Notes: a model not told the origin generated them from the sequence alone. Positions 51,968-61,770 are shown, numbered from the stretch's first letter. The stretch is 64,000 nucleotides of DNA from Xanthomarina sp035306705 (GCF_035306705.1 NZ_DATGNO010000080.1:30337-94336), one strand, 5' to 3'. Numbers and translations: made by a program.

Positions 51968-54016
51968 CTAACAAGGGATTCCTTCCAAATCCAGTATAAA
52001 AGCATATTCCAAAGCCACTTCTTTTAAGCTTTCAAAACGTCCAGAAGCGCCACCATGACCCGTTTCCATGTCGGTATAAAGCAGTAATTTATTTGTATCT
52101 GTTTTAAGCTCTCTTAGTCTAGCAACCCATTTTGCCGGTTCCCAATATTGTACCTGCGAATCATGCAAACCTGTAGTTACCAGCATATTGGGGTAATCCT
52201 GCTGTTTAATATTATCGTAGGGCGAATAGGATTTTATGTAATTGTAATATGCCTCCTCATTTGGATTTCCCCATTCATCATACTCTCCAGTAGTTAACGG
52301 AATGGTATCGTCCAACATGGTTGTTAACACATCTACAAAAGGCACAATAGCTAAAATGCCATGATACAATTCGGGATTAAGATTGATAATAACCCCCATT
52401 AAAAGTCCTCCAGCCGAACCTCCATAGGCATATAAATGTTTGTTTGACGTATAATTGTTGGCAATTAAATGCTTGGTACAATCTATATAATCGTAAAACG
52501 TATTCATTTTAGACAAGAGCTTGCCGTTATCGTACCAATCACGACCAAGATATTCTCCGCCTCTAATATGTGCTATAGCATACACAAAACCTCGATCTAA
52601 CAAACTTAATCTTACCGTCGAAAAATACGGATCTATAGTAGAGCCATAGGAACCGTAAGCATAAAGCACCAAGGGATTACCGGTTTCTTTTTTTAAGTCT
52701 TTTCTATACACTAAAGAAACTGGCACTTTTTCTCCATCTCGTACCGTTACCCAAATACGTTCGGAAGCATAATTTTCTTTCTTAAAATTCTCATCTAAAA
52801 CTTCTTGCTCCTTCTTAAGTTCATGAACTTTCGTTTTAAAATTATAATCTATAACCGAACTCGGAGTTGTTAATGAATTAAAGGTGTAACGTAAAAAATC
52901 GCTATCAAAATCTGGATTATTCCCTATATAGGCCGTATAGGTTTCACTTTCAAAAGGAATGTAATAATCCTCTTGGCCATTCCAACTTATAATTCGAAGT
53001 TTATTTAAACCTTGTTCTCTTTCGTTAACCACCAAATACTCCTTAAAAATCTCAATGTCTTCCAACAAAACATCTTTTCTATGGGGCAATACATCTTGCC
53101 AAAATTTGTTGTCGGTTTCTGTTTCCTTTGTTTTTTGAAGTTTAAAATTTAAAGCATCGTCTTTATTGGTTAATACATAAAAATGGTCTTCATAATGCTC
53201 GATAGAATACTCTAAGTTTCTTTCTCTTTCACTAAAAATCTTGAAATCACCGTTAGGAGTATCTGAATTTAAAATTCGGTATTCCGAAGTTAACGTACTT
53301 GAGGATCCTATTACAATGTATTTTCTGGATTTAGTTTTATAGACAAAAGTGTTAAAAGTTTCGTCGGTTTCATGATATACTTCTATATCTTCCTTGACCT
53401 TTGTATGCAATTTATGTCTAAAAACCTTATACGATCGCAAAGTAACTTTATCCTTACGCGTATAAAAAAGAGTGGCATTATCGTTTGCCCAAGTAACACT
53501 TCCTGTGGTATTTAAAATCTTTTCAGGATAAATCTCACCAGTTACCAGGTTTTTAATTTGAATTTTATACTGTCTCCTACTAATGGTATCTGTAGAAAAA
53601 GCAGCTAAGGTATTATCTTGACTTATGGAAATACTTCCTAAACTGAAATAAGCGTAACTTTTTGCCATCTCGTTACAGTCAAACAGCAATTCTTCTGGAG
53701 CATCTAGAGTACCTTTTTTTCTAGAATAAATAGGATAATCCTTTCCTTTTTCAAATTTGGTGATATACCAATAACCATTTAGTTTATAAGGAACCGATTG
53801 GTCGTCTTCTTTAATTCTTGACTTCATTTCCTCAAACAGCTGCTCTTGAAGCTTTTCAGTATGTTTCATCATGCCCTTTGTATAGCTGTTCTCGGCTTCC
53901 AAATAGTCTAAAACCTCTTGGTCCTCTCTATGGTTTAACCAATAATAATTATCGATTCGAACATCATTATGTGCTATAAGTTTTTTGGGGATTTTCTTGG
54001 CCTTTGGTGGAAGCAT
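51968..54016 (-). CDS. S9 family prolyl oligopeptidase (oligopeptidase B-like)
   Basis: A 682-residue serine peptidase with an N-terminal beta-propeller (about 60-400) and a C-terminal alpha/beta hydrolase domain. The nucleophile is in YAYGGSAGGLLMG and the catalytic His in METGHGGASGRF; the Asp lies near LVTTGLHDSQVQYWEP. It cleaves small peptides after basic or proline residues depending on subtype; the sequence looks like PtrB. I chose ATG 54016 because a -7 box lies upstream of it within the longer frame, and because LPPKAKKIPKKL is the normal family start. Confidence 0.92.
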   Translation of the reverse strand: MLPPKAKKIPKKLIAHNDVRIDNYYWLNHREDQEVLDYLEAENSYTKGMMKHTEKLQEQLFEEMKSRIKEDDQSVPYKLNGYWYITKFEKGKDYPIYSRKKGTLDAPEELLFDCNEMAKSYAYFSLGSISISQDNTLAAFSTDTISRRQYKIQIKNLVTGEIYPEKILNTTGSVTWANDNATLFYTRKDKVTLRSYKVFRHKLHTKVKEDIEVYHETDETFNTFVYKTKSRKYIVIGSSSTLTSEYRILNSDTPNGDFKIFSERERNLEYSIEHYEDHFYVLTNKDDALNFKLQKTKETETDNKFWQDVLPHRKDVLLEDIEIFKEYLVVNEREQGLNKLRIISWNGQEDYYIPFESETYTAYIGNNPDFDSDFLRYTFNSLTTPSSVIDYNFKTKVHELKKEQEVLDENFKKENYASERIWVTVRDGEKVPVSLVYRKDLKKETGNPLVLYAYGSYGSTIDPYFSTVRLSLLDRGFVYAIAHIRGGEYLGRDWYDNGKLLSKMNTFYDYIDCTKHLIANNYTSNKHLYAYGGSAGGLLMGVIINLNPELYHGILAIVPFVDVLTTMLDDTIPLTTGEYDEWGNPNEEAYYNYIKSYSPYDNIKQQDYPNMLVTTGLHDSQVQYWEPAKWVARLRELKTDTNKLLLYTDMETGHGGASGRFESLKEVALEYAFILDLEGIPC

Positions 54017-54060
54017 GTTGTTATTCAAAAGTGAAAAAATTTTTACTGAATTAATGACAT

Positions 54061-54068
54061 CAAAAATA
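54061..54068 (-). promoter_or_regulatory. -7 box of the S9 peptidase gene
   Basis: TATTTTTG on the minus strand, with a TTG 23 bases upstream. The start would be near 54055, downstream of the ATG at 54094, which rules out that longer start. Confidence 0.55.
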
Positions 54069-54079
54069 TGAAAATTAAA

Positions 54080-54087
54080 TAGCTTTG
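54080..54087 (+). promoter_or_regulatory. ybaB -7 box
   Basis: TAGCTTTG, 25 bases before the ybaB ATG, only 11 bases from the opposing -7 box. Confidence 0.55.
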
Positions 54088-54112
54088 CATTCAAATTAAT
54101 AAATTATAAATT

Positions 54113-54436
54113 ATGTTTGGAGATCTAATGGGCATGATGGGAAAACTTAAGGAAACCCAAAAAAAAGTTGAAGAAACTAAAAAACGCTTGGACACAGTGT
54201 TAATTGATGAAAAAAGCAGCGACGAAAAAATAAAAATCACATTGACTGCCAACAGAAAAATTAAATCTATAAGCATAGATGATAGTCTGCTACAAGACAA
54301 GGAAGAATTAGAAGATTATCTAATTTTAACCCTTAATAAAGCCATCGAAAAAGCAACCAAAGTAAACGACGCCGAATTAGCTGCTGTTGCAAAAGATAGC
54401 ATGCCTAACATTCCAGGAATGGATATGTTTAAATAA
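54113..54436 (+). CDS. ybaB: nucleoid-associated protein YbaB/EbfC
   Basis: A 107-residue dimeric DNA-binding protein. It has the usual MMGKLKETQKKVEETKKRLD start helix, the beta sheet IKITLTANRKIKSISIDDSLL and the C-terminal helix LNKAIEKATKVNDAELAAV. Unlike in Proteobacteria it is not next to dnaX or recR; it is divergent from the peptidase gene. Confidence 0.92.
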   Translation: MFGDLMGMMGKLKETQKKVEETKKRLDTVLIDEKSSDEKIKITLTANRKIKSISIDDSLLQDKEELEDYLILTLNKAIEKATKVNDAELAAVAKDSMPNIPGMDMFK

Positions 54437-54520
54437 AACAGGCATTAGGTTTGAGATTTGAGGTTTGAAATTCAATATTTAATGGGCAGTATTGGATGCT
54501 ATTTTATTCTTTCATAATTC

Positions 54521-55546
54521 CTATAATGCCATATCCTTTAAAATAGTCAAAAAATACGCATGCATATCATCGGTATAATCCAAATGTGTAACGATTCGTA
54601 ATTTCCCTTGTCCCATGCCACTTAATCGAATGTTATGATTGGTAAGGGTTTCTAAAAATTTCGATTCGTCTGTTTTACGTTCTAATTCAAAAATAATGAT
54701 GTTGGTTTCAACAGGTTCTACTTTTTTAATAAAAGATAATCGACTTAAAACCTGACCAATTTCCTTCGCTCTTTTATGGTCTTCAGCCAAACGTTCTAAA
54801 TGATGGTCCAATGCGTACAAACCAGCTGCAGCTAAATATCCAACTTGTCTCATACCTCCTCCTAGAATTTTTCGGATTCTGATGGCATTTTGCATGATTT
54901 TTTCATCTCCAATCAACACAGAACCTATTGGGCAACCTAAACCTTTACTTAAACACACGGACATGGTGTCGAATAATTGACCATAATCTTTAGCTGTTTC
55001 TTTCTTTGCCACCAAGGCATTCCAAATTCGTGCACCATCTAAATGGAAACCCAAATTATGGGTAGTACAAACCGTTCTTATTTTTTTAAGCTCTTCAAAA
55101 TCCCAACAAGATCCTCCGCCTCTATTCGCCGTATTTTCTACTTCTACCAAAGCCGTTAACGGACTGTGATAAAAATCTGGAGGATTAATAGCTTCAACCA
55201 CCTGTTCTGCAGTAAACATGCCACGATTTCCTTGAATTAATTTACACGAAACACCACTATTGAAAGAGGCTCCACCACCTTCGTAATTATAAATATGGGC
55301 ATCTTTATCGCAAATAACCTGATCTCCAGGATGGGTGTGCAGTTTTATAGCGGTTTGATTCGCCATGGTTCCAGTTGGAAAAAATAAGGCTTTTGGTTTT
55401 CCAAACATGTTGGCAAGTCGTTTTTCCAAAGCATTCACTGTTGGATCTTCCTTGTATACATCGTCACCAACTTCTGATTGCATCATTGCATCCAACATAC
55501 CTTTTGTTGGCTTGGTAACCGTATCACTTCTTAAATCTATTATCAT
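54521..55546 (-). CDS. ltaE: low-specificity L-threonine aldolase
   Basis: A 341-residue PLP enzyme that cleaves L-threonine or allo-threonine to glycine and acetaldehyde. The start IIDLRSDTVTKPTKGMLDAM is a family hallmark; the PLP lysine is in VCLSKGLGCPIGSVLIG, and LDGARIWNA carries the PLP-ring Asp. ATG 55546 is chosen; the TTG two codons earlier lies within the -7 box. It is divergent from prfB. Confidence 0.93.
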   Translation of the reverse strand: MIIDLRSDTVTKPTKGMLDAMMQSEVGDDVYKEDPTVNALEKRLANMFGKPKALFFPTGTMANQTAIKLHTHPGDQVICDKDAHIYNYEGGGASFNSGVSCKLIQGNRGMFTAEQVVEAINPPDFYHSPLTALVEVENTANRGGGSCWDFEELKKIRTVCTTHNLGFHLDGARIWNALVAKKETAKDYGQLFDTMSVCLSKGLGCPIGSVLIGDEKIMQNAIRIRKILGGGMRQVGYLAAAGLYALDHHLERLAEDHKRAKEIGQVLSRLSFIKKVEPVETNIIIFELERKTDESKFLETLTNHNIRLSGMGQGKLRIVTHLDYTDDMHAYFLTILKDMAL

Positions 55547-55549
55547 GGG

Positions 55550-55557
55550 CAAAATTA
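55550..55557 (-). promoter_or_regulatory. ltaE -7 box touching the start codon
   Basis: TAATTTTG on the minus strand ends 3 bases before the ATG at 55546; a TTG lies 24 bases upstream. If this is the promoter, the mRNA is leaderless. Confidence 0.45.
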
Positions 55558-55757
55558 TAAATCTATAGGATAATTAGGCCACAAACACACAAATAATAGA
55601 TTTGAAATTCATCTAAAAAACTTTATAATTTAGAATTTCAAACTTTAATTTTATTATTTGTGAATTGGCGACACTTTAAAATTTCGTATTTGTTTTTTTC
55701 AAAGCATAAAACTATAAAATTAAATCAAGTTATATTTTATCAGCCAATTATTAATTT

Positions 55758-55765
55758 TACTTTTG
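55758..55765 (+). promoter_or_regulatory. prfB -7 box
   Basis: TACTTTTG, 18 bases before the prfB ATG at 55784. Confidence 0.5.
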
Positions 55766-55783
55766 TGAAAACAAAAATAAAGT

Positions 55784-56894
55784 ATGATTACTTCAGATCA
55801 AATAAAAGATCTTAATAAACGTCTAAGTGCGCTTAGACAATATCTTTGACATAGATGCCAAACTAATTGAAATTCAAAACGAGGAAGAACAAACCTTTTC
55901 TCCAACGTTCTGGAACGACTCTACAGCTGCCGAGCTCGTAATGAAATCGCTTAGAAACAAAAAAAAATGGGTTGAAGATTACCAAAAGGCAAAATTGCTC
56001 ATCGAAGAACTTGAAATTACTTACGAATACTATAAAGAAGGCGAATCTACGCTCGAGGAAATAGAAAGCAGTACAGAAAAAGTTACAAATCTTATTGAAG
56101 ATTTAGAATTTAAAAACATGCTTTCCGAAGAAGGTGATAGTTTAAGTGCCGTACTTCAAATTACCGCTGGAGCTGGTGGCACAGAAAGTTGCGATTGGGC
56201 AAGCATGCTTATGCGCATGTATTTAATGTATGCCGAACACAGTGGTTTTAAGGTAAAAGAACTCAACCATCAAGAAGGAGATGTTGCAGGAATAAAAACA
56301 GTAACCTTAGAAATTGAAGGCGATTATGCCTTTGGTTGGCTTAAAGGTGAAAATGGCGTCCATAGATTGGTTCGAATCTCTCCTTTTGATAGCAATGCCA
56401 AACGCCATACCAGTTTTGCTTCTGTGTATGTGTATCCTTTAGTTGATGACACCATTGAAATTGACATCAATCCGGCAGATATTGAAATAACAACAGCCCG
56501 TTCTAGTGGAGCTGGCGGACAAAACGTGAATAAAGTAGAAACAAAAGTTCAACTATTCCATAAACCAACTGGAATACAAATTTCTTGTTCCGAAACACGT
56601 TCACAACACGATAACAGGTCTAGAGCCATGCAGATGCTAAGATCGCAGTTATACGAAATTGAACTAAACAAACAATTGGCCCAAAGAGAAAATATTGAAG
56701 CCGATAAAATGAAAATCGAATGGGGAAGTCAAATTAGAAATTATGTGATGCATCCCTATAAATTGGTTAAAGATGTACGTTCTGGGCATGAAACCGGGAA
56801 TGTAGATGATGTTATGGATGGACATATAGAACCATTTTTAAAAGCTTATTTAATGATGATGGGCCAAAAATCTGAAGAAAACGAAACCTTGTAA
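55784..56894 (+). CDS. prfB: peptide chain release factor 2, programmed +1 frameshift
   Basis: RF2 ends translation at UGA and UAA. Translation from ATG 55784 reads 21 codons to CTT TGA (55844-55849); slipping +1 at CTT skips T55847 and continues GAC ATA GAT, giving a 369-residue protein. This is the autoregulatory RF2 frameshift: low RF2 favours the shift at its own UGA. The codon-recognition tripeptide SPF (RISPFDSNAKRH) and the catalytic GGQ (SGAGGQNVNKVE) are present. No Shine-Dalgarno-like stimulator lies before the slip site. The arsenate reductase-like gene follows after 3 bases. Confidence 0.96.
55844..55850 (+). promoter_or_regulatory. prfB +1 frameshift site CTTTGAC
   Basis: The conserved slip heptamer CTT TGA C; frame 0 stops at TGA 55847-55849 and frame +1 is open to 56894. 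Confidence 0.95.
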
Positions 56895-56897
56895 ATT

Positions 56898-57239
56898 ATG
56901 ATCAAAATATATCACAATCCGCGATGCAGCAAATCTAGAGCTGGTTTAGAGCTTGTAGAAAATTCTGGAAAGGAGTTTGAAGTTATTCATTATTTAAAAA
57001 ATGTCCCTTCAAAAGAAGAACTCAAAGACCTATTAAAACTTTTAAATATGAAAGCTGAAGATTTAATTAGAAAAAATGAAGCTGATTGGAAAGAAAACTT
57101 TAAGGACAAAAATTTATCCGAAGCACAACTTATAGAAGCCATGATTAAATTCCCGAAACTTATAGAAAGACCTATAGTAAGCAATGGAAAAAAAGCGGTT
57201 ATTGGAAGACCTACAGAAATAATTTCCGAGATTCTTTAA
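56898..57239 (+). CDS. ArsC/Spx-like thioredoxin-fold reductase
   Basis: A 113-residue ArsC-family protein. The site is IYHNPRCSKSRAGLELVE, with the single catalytic cysteine followed by the Ser and the family's Arg; the later RPIVSNGKKAVIGRP holds the second conserved region. It is probably glutaredoxin- or bacillithiol-coupled; arsenate as substrate is not certain since YfgD-type members exist. It is coupled to prfB and closed by a terminator. Confidence 0.88.
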   Translation: MIKIYHNPRCSKSRAGLELVENSGKEFEVIHYLKNVPSKEELKDLLKLLNMKAEDLIRKNEADWKENFKDKNLSEAQLIEAMIKFPKLIERPIVSNGKKAVIGRPTEIISEIL

Positions 57240-57245
57240 AATGGC

Positions 57246-57283
57246 AAAAAAGCTTTGAAACCCATTAGTTTCAAAGCTTTTTT
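57246..57283 (+). terminator. terminator of prfB operon
   Basis: AAAAAAGCTTTGAAAC (57246-57261) pairs perfectly with GTTTCAAAGCTTTTTT (57268-57283), 6-base loop. Confidence 0.93.
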
Positions 57284-57323
57284 ATTTAACAAACATTTAA
57301 CCAAACGCCACTAAACCAAATTC

Positions 57324-57331
57324 TATTTTTG
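57324..57331 (+). promoter_or_regulatory. -7 box of the TonB-dependent receptor gene
   Basis: TATTTTTG, 26 bases before the ATG at 57358. Confidence 0.45.
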
Positions 57332-57357
57332 CAGTCTTATATAGCAAAAATACAATC

Positions 57358-59814
57358 ATGAATAAATTTTTATTAGTTTCTTTCTTTATTATTATATCTA
57401 TTTTTACGGCTCAAGCACAAAAAGATGTAACCATTACGGGAAAGGTTCTTGAACAAAATACCGGCCAACCGTTAGAATATGCTACGGTTGCTTTTTTTAG
57501 CAAAGCCGAGAATAGAATAATAACTGGTGGAATTACTAGTGAAAAAGGAGAATTCAGCATTCCAGTGGCTCCAGGAACTTACGATATTTCGATTGAGTTT
57601 ATTTCGTTTAAAAAACAAATTATTCCAAATCAAACCCTTTCAAAATCTCAAAACATTGGGATTATTCGTTTAGAAGCAGATACTGAAGCTTTAGATGAAA
57701 TACAAATTATTGCCGAAAGAACGACCGTTCAAATAAAATTAGATAAAAAAATATACAACGTTGGTCAGGACCTTACTGTTCGCGGGGGAACTGTAAGTGA
57801 TGTTTTAGATAATATTCCTTCGGTTTCTGTAGATGTGGAAGGAAATGTTGCTTTAAGAGGTAATGAAAACGTGAAAATTCTTATTAACGGAAAACCTTCG
57901 GGTTTAGTTGGTTTAAACTCGACCGATGCTTTACGCCAGTTGCCAGCGGAATCTATCGAGCGCGTGGAAGTTATTACATCTCCTTCTGCTAGATATGAAG
58001 CTGAAGGAACTGCCGGAATTTTAAATATTATTTTACGTAGAAGTAAATTGCAAGGATTTAATGGTGCAGTAACTGTTAGTGCTGGAGACCCTACTTCTGC
58101 AGGTATTTCAGGAAATATAAACTATAGAACAGGAGATGTTAACATCTTTAACACGACCAGTTATGATTATAGAAAAGTGCCAGGAAAATCTTCATCCAAT
58201 ACACGTTATTATAATAAAAGATACGATGAAAATGGAATTTTATTATATGACAACCCAGATACTCTAGCCGTAGAAACCAACGATTACGATAGAATAAGAA
58301 AAGGTATAAGCACCAATTTTGGGGTAGAATGGTATGTAACAGAATCCGCTTCCTTAACAGGATCTATTTCTTATAGAAATGGGGAAAACGAAAACAATAC
58401 CACAAATACCTTATCTCTATTTGATGATTTCGGTCAATTTATTTCACAATCAAATAGGTTTGATCCCTTAAAAGAAAAAAGCGATGTACTACAATATTCA
58501 TTGAATTTTTCAAAAGATTTTGACGAGAGTGGACATAAATTAACCATGGACTTCCAATATGAAGACACCTCAGAAGACGAATTCTCTAACGTATTGGTGG
58601 AAGGTGTAAATTCTGAAAGAGTAAACACATTAAGAGATCAAAGCCGTATTTTATTACAAGCGGATTATGTACTTCCTTTAGGTGAAAAAAGTCAGTTTGA
58701 ATTAGGATATCGAGGTAACTTTAAAGATCAGGATACCGATTATTTAGTAGAAATTTTTGATGCTACCTCTAACGATTTCATAAATAACACCAACCTGTCC
58801 AACTTTATGAACTATCGCGAATATGTAAACGCAGCCTACACTCAATTTGGAAGTAAGGTTGGGAATAAGTTTTCTTACTTATTAGGTTTACGTTTAGAAA
58901 ACACACAAGTAACCATTGATCAAGTTACAAGTAACGATTTTAGTAAAAAAGATTATACAGGTTTATTCCCAACAGTGAATTTTAGTTATGAGTTAAGCGA
59001 AAAGGAAAATGTAACATTGGGTTATAGCCGAAGAATTAGACGTCCATGGTCCTTCTTTATTAATCCATTTCCATCTCGTTCTAGTGTCACCAATATTTTT
59101 AGAGGAAATCCAGATTTAGCTCCAAGTTATTCAGGGTTATTTGATTTAGGTTATTATAAAAAGTTTGGAAAAATTTCGGTAAATACCTCAGCTTATTACC
59201 AACATGCTACCGATGTGTTTAGTTTTGTAAGTTATGATACGGGTCAAACAGTAATTGTAAATGGCCAAGAACTTTCTATTATTGAACGCACACCAATTAA
59301 CTTAGCGGAAGAGGATAGATATGGATTTGAATTTACGTTTATCTATAGTCCAATGCGTAAATGGAACATCAACACCAACTTTAATATCTACCAGCAATCG
59401 TTAACTGGAACAGATCCAAATGGATTATCCTTAGATAGTAAGAGTACCAGTTGGTTTGCCAGATTAAACAACAAATACACTTTACCATTAAGCATTGAAT
59501 GGCAAACAAGTTTAAATTATAGAGGTCCATCTGAAGATGCACAAAACAAAAGAGAAGGCAACTTTTCTGCGAACATGGCATTCAGCAAAGACATCTTAAA
59601 CGACAATGCATCTATTGCACTAAACGTAAACGATTTATTTAATACTAGAAAACGTGCTATGGAAACTAGCACGCCTACTTATTATAGTTCTTCAGAGTTT
59701 CAATGGAGCCAACGAAGCATCAATTTATCTTTTACATATAGATTCAACCAACAAAAGAAACGTCAGCAAAGAAACGGCACCGGTGGTGGCGATGATATGG
59801 AGTTTCCTGGATAA
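57358..59814 (+). CDS. TonB-dependent receptor, outer-membrane barrel family
   Basis: An 818-residue outer-membrane protein. Signal peptide MNKFLLVSFFIIISIFTAQAQ, then a carboxypeptidase-regulatory-like beta domain (about 22-105: VTITGKVLEQNTGQPLEYATV), a plug domain (about 125-225: VSVDVEGNVALRGNENVKIL, SIERVEVITSPSARYEAEGTAGILNI) and a large C-terminal barrel ending in NLSFTYRFNQQ followed by a charged Gln/Arg/Gly tail. This architecture is the OMP_b-brl_3 type, usually without a SusD partner; none is seen. The ligand is unknown. Confidence 0.93.
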   Translation: MNKFLLVSFFIIISIFTAQAQKDVTITGKVLEQNTGQPLEYATVAFFSKAENRIITGGITSEKGEFSIPVAPGTYDISIEFISFKKQIIPNQTLSKSQNIGIIRLEADTEALDEIQIIAERTTVQIKLDKKIYNVGQDLTVRGGTVSDVLDNIPSVSVDVEGNVALRGNENVKILINGKPSGLVGLNSTDALRQLPAESIERVEVITSPSARYEAEGTAGILNIILRRSKLQGFNGAVTVSAGDPTSAGISGNINYRTGDVNIFNTTSYDYRKVPGKSSSNTRYYNKRYDENGILLYDNPDTLAVETNDYDRIRKGISTNFGVEWYVTESASLTGSISYRNGENENNTTNTLSLFDDFGQFISQSNRFDPLKEKSDVLQYSLNFSKDFDESGHKLTMDFQYEDTSEDEFSNVLVEGVNSERVNTLRDQSRILLQADYVLPLGEKSQFELGYRGNFKDQDTDYLVEIFDATSNDFINNTNLSNFMNYREYVNAAYTQFGSKVGNKFSYLLGLRLENTQVTIDQVTSNDFSKKDYTGLFPTVNFSYELSEKENVTLGYSRRIRRPWSFFINPFPSRSSVTNIFRGNPDLAPSYSGLFDLGYYKKFGKISVNTSAYYQHATDVFSFVSYDTGQTVIVNGQELSIIERTPINLAEEDRYGFEFTFIYSPMRKWNINTNFNIYQQSLTGTDPNGLSLDSKSTSWFARLNNKYTLPLSIEWQTSLNYRGPSEDAQNKREGNFSANMAFSKDILNDNASIALNVNDLFNTRKRAMETSTPTYYSSSEFQWSQRSINLSFTYRFNQQKKRQQRNGTGGGDDMEFPG

Positions 59815-59843
59815 GGAATCTAAATTCCATTTAACATAACAAT

Positions 59844-59875
59844 AAAAAGGCTATCTGTTTACAGATGGCCTTTTT
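59844..59875 (+). terminator. terminator of the receptor gene
   Basis: AAAAAGGCTATCTGT (59844-59858) faces ACAGATGGCCTTTTT (59861-59875), 15 bp with one G-T pair. Confidence 0.88.
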
Positions 59876-59997
59876 GTTTTTAAATCATCAATAAAGGTTT
59901 GGTTTTTTCAAAAGGATTAGTTTTTTTTTACAGAATATGAGCTTGCAATTTATTTATAATTCAATTAAATATAAAAATCAAAATTGAATATAGAAAC

Positions 59998-60033
59998 AAA
60001 AAAAATCGCCCAGAAATTTCTTCCTAGGCGATT
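59998..60033 (-). terminator. terminator of the 59-residue gene
   Basis: On the minus strand AATCGCC (60033-60027) and GGCGATT (60010-60004) close a loop that contains the palindrome AGAAATTTCT, followed by a T tract (A run at 59998-60005). Confidence 0.7.
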
Positions 60034-60060
60034 ATATATATTTTATAAAAGTAAAACTAA

Positions 60061-60240
60061 TTAGCTCTTCAATTCGCGTTTTGCTTTCTTTTCCTCTTTC
60101 ATTTCTTTCAAGCGTTCTATTAAAGCTCCTCCAATCCAATAAGGAATTACAAAAGTCATTAAAAATATCATTAACCAAAAACCAACGGTTAGTATGGTTA
60201 AAAATGCTAAAAATCCTAAATACTGGTCAAAATCGAACAT
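60061..60240 (-). CDS. 59-residue single-helix membrane protein
   Basis: An ATG-to-TAA frame of 59 codons: MFDFDQYLGFLAFLTILTVG begins one long hydrophobic stretch (about residues 8-35, including FWLMIFLMTFVIPYWIG), and a basic amphipathic tail ends EEKKAKRELKS. It looks like a small inner-membrane protein with its tail in the cytosol. It has its own terminator, which supports it as a real gene. Function unknown. Confidence 0.75.
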   Translation of the reverse strand: MFDFDQYLGFLAFLTILTVGFWLMIFLMTFVIPYWIGGALIERLKEMKEEKKAKRELKS

Positions 60241-60307
60241 AATAAAAATCTTTTTTTAGATAGTAAGGCAAATATACATGAAATGGAGTTTTTAAACAAT
60301 AGCTAAT

Positions 60308-61633
60308 TTAAGATTTATTAACATTGTTGTTAAGATTTCTCCGAGCTTCATGTTTTTTAAAAATAAACTCCAAAACAAAACAGCTAAAAATAACCGAACC
60401 AATGACAATAACACCTACCCTATTGGATGCGAATTGTTGAATAATTAAGGTAATAAAAGCAATAAAGCACATTAAGAACCCAAGTAATGGAACAACTTTT
60501 TTAGCTTTTACCTGCTTCGCTAATTTAAATGCTACATAATTTACTATGGCAAATATCAATAAAAACCCAGCGCTTCCGGCCGTCGAAATGCTTTCAAGCT
60601 TTAAAACATTTGCTATAAGTAAGGTTAAAACAGCAGTAATCATTAATCCAATGGGATGATTCCATAACTTACTTGTTAAGTGGTGGGGTAATTCGTCATC
60701 TTCGGCCAATTCAAAGCTCACCCTACTTCCACCGTAAAGCGACGCATTAATAGCCGAAAAAGTAGAAATTAATGCTGCAATGGTAATTATGGTAAATCCA
60801 ACATGACCAAGCATGGGTTTTGCGGCTTCTGCTAAAACATAATCTTCCGCCTTTGCAATTTCCTGAAATGGTAAGGACCCAACCGTAACAATGGCAATTA
60901 TTACATATAAAAACATCACAAACCATACAGAGTAATTATAGGCTTTAGCAATATTTTGTTCTGGATTTATAATATCAGGAGCTGCATTGGCAATGAGTTC
61001 AAAACCTTCATAAGCCACAAAAATAACCATCCCTCCTGTTAAAAGCAGTACGGGATTTTCCCAATGAGAGATAGCCAATTGCTCTACATTTGGATTTCCA
61101 AACAACCCATAAAGTCCCACAGCAACAAAACCCATTAAAATTATAAGTTTTATTACAACCGCATAGGCTTCTATTTTACTAACTACCTCTACACTGTAAT
61201 AATTAACAGCAGTTGCCAGAATTATAATAGCACTTACATATATATGAAAGTCGATAGCCCTTATTCCCGATATGCTCCATAAATTAGGGGCATAAGATCC
61301 AAAAGCTGAAGCATAAAGCAACAACATAATAATATAGCTTACCCATAACAAATTATTAATGGCTCCACTAAAAACAGTTTTTCCAAAACCCTGATTAATA
61401 AATTTCACGGTACCGCCTCTATCTGGAAAGGCCAAGGAAAGTTTGGAATAACTATAGGCCGTTAAACCGGCTATAATACCAGCAAAAAAGAAAGCTAGGG
61501 GTGTGCCTCCTTGTGCTAATGAAACTGCCAAACCTAGCACAGCAAAGATTCCTCCTCCAACCATACCTCCTATTCCTATGGACATAGCTTCTAACAAACT
61601 TATTTTACTGTTGCTTTTAGGAAACTTCGCCAT
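60308..61633 (-). CDS. APC family amino acid permease
   Basis: A 441-residue transporter with 12 predicted helices. The first helix carries the APC consensus ISLLEAMSIGIGGMVGGGIFAVLG, and further family text follows (FVAYEGFELIANAAPDI in helix 6, SAINASLYGGSRVSFELAED near helix 8). It should import or exchange amino acids or amines at the inner membrane; substrate not readable. Monocistronic. Confidence 0.92.
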   Translation of the reverse strand: MAKFPKSNSKISLLEAMSIGIGGMVGGGIFAVLGLAVSLAQGGTPLAFFFAGIIAGLTAYSYSKLSLAFPDRGGTVKFINQGFGKTVFSGAINNLLWVSYIIMLLLYASAFGSYAPNLWSISGIRAIDFHIYVSAIIILATAVNYYSVEVVSKIEAYAVVIKLIILMGFVAVGLYGLFGNPNVEQLAISHWENPVLLLTGGMVIFVAYEGFELIANAAPDIINPEQNIAKAYNYSVWFVMFLYVIIAIVTVGSLPFQEIAKAEDYVLAEAAKPMLGHVGFTIITIAALISTFSAINASLYGGSRVSFELAEDDELPHHLTSKLWNHPIGLMITAVLTLLIANVLKLESISTAGSAGFLLIFAIVNYVAFKLAKQVKAKKVVPLLGFLMCFIAFITLIIQQFASNRVGVIVIGSVIFSCFVLEFIFKKHEARRNLNNNVNKS

Positions 61634-61770
61634 GGAACAAAAAAATTAGTTAAAATAAAAGTATTGCTTTTTTACCCTGAATCAAAAAAAGAAGGAAATT
61701 ATATTAGAAACCAAGGAAGGCTTTCTTACAAATAACAAGCTAAGTGCTAATTAAATTAGGGATAATATCG

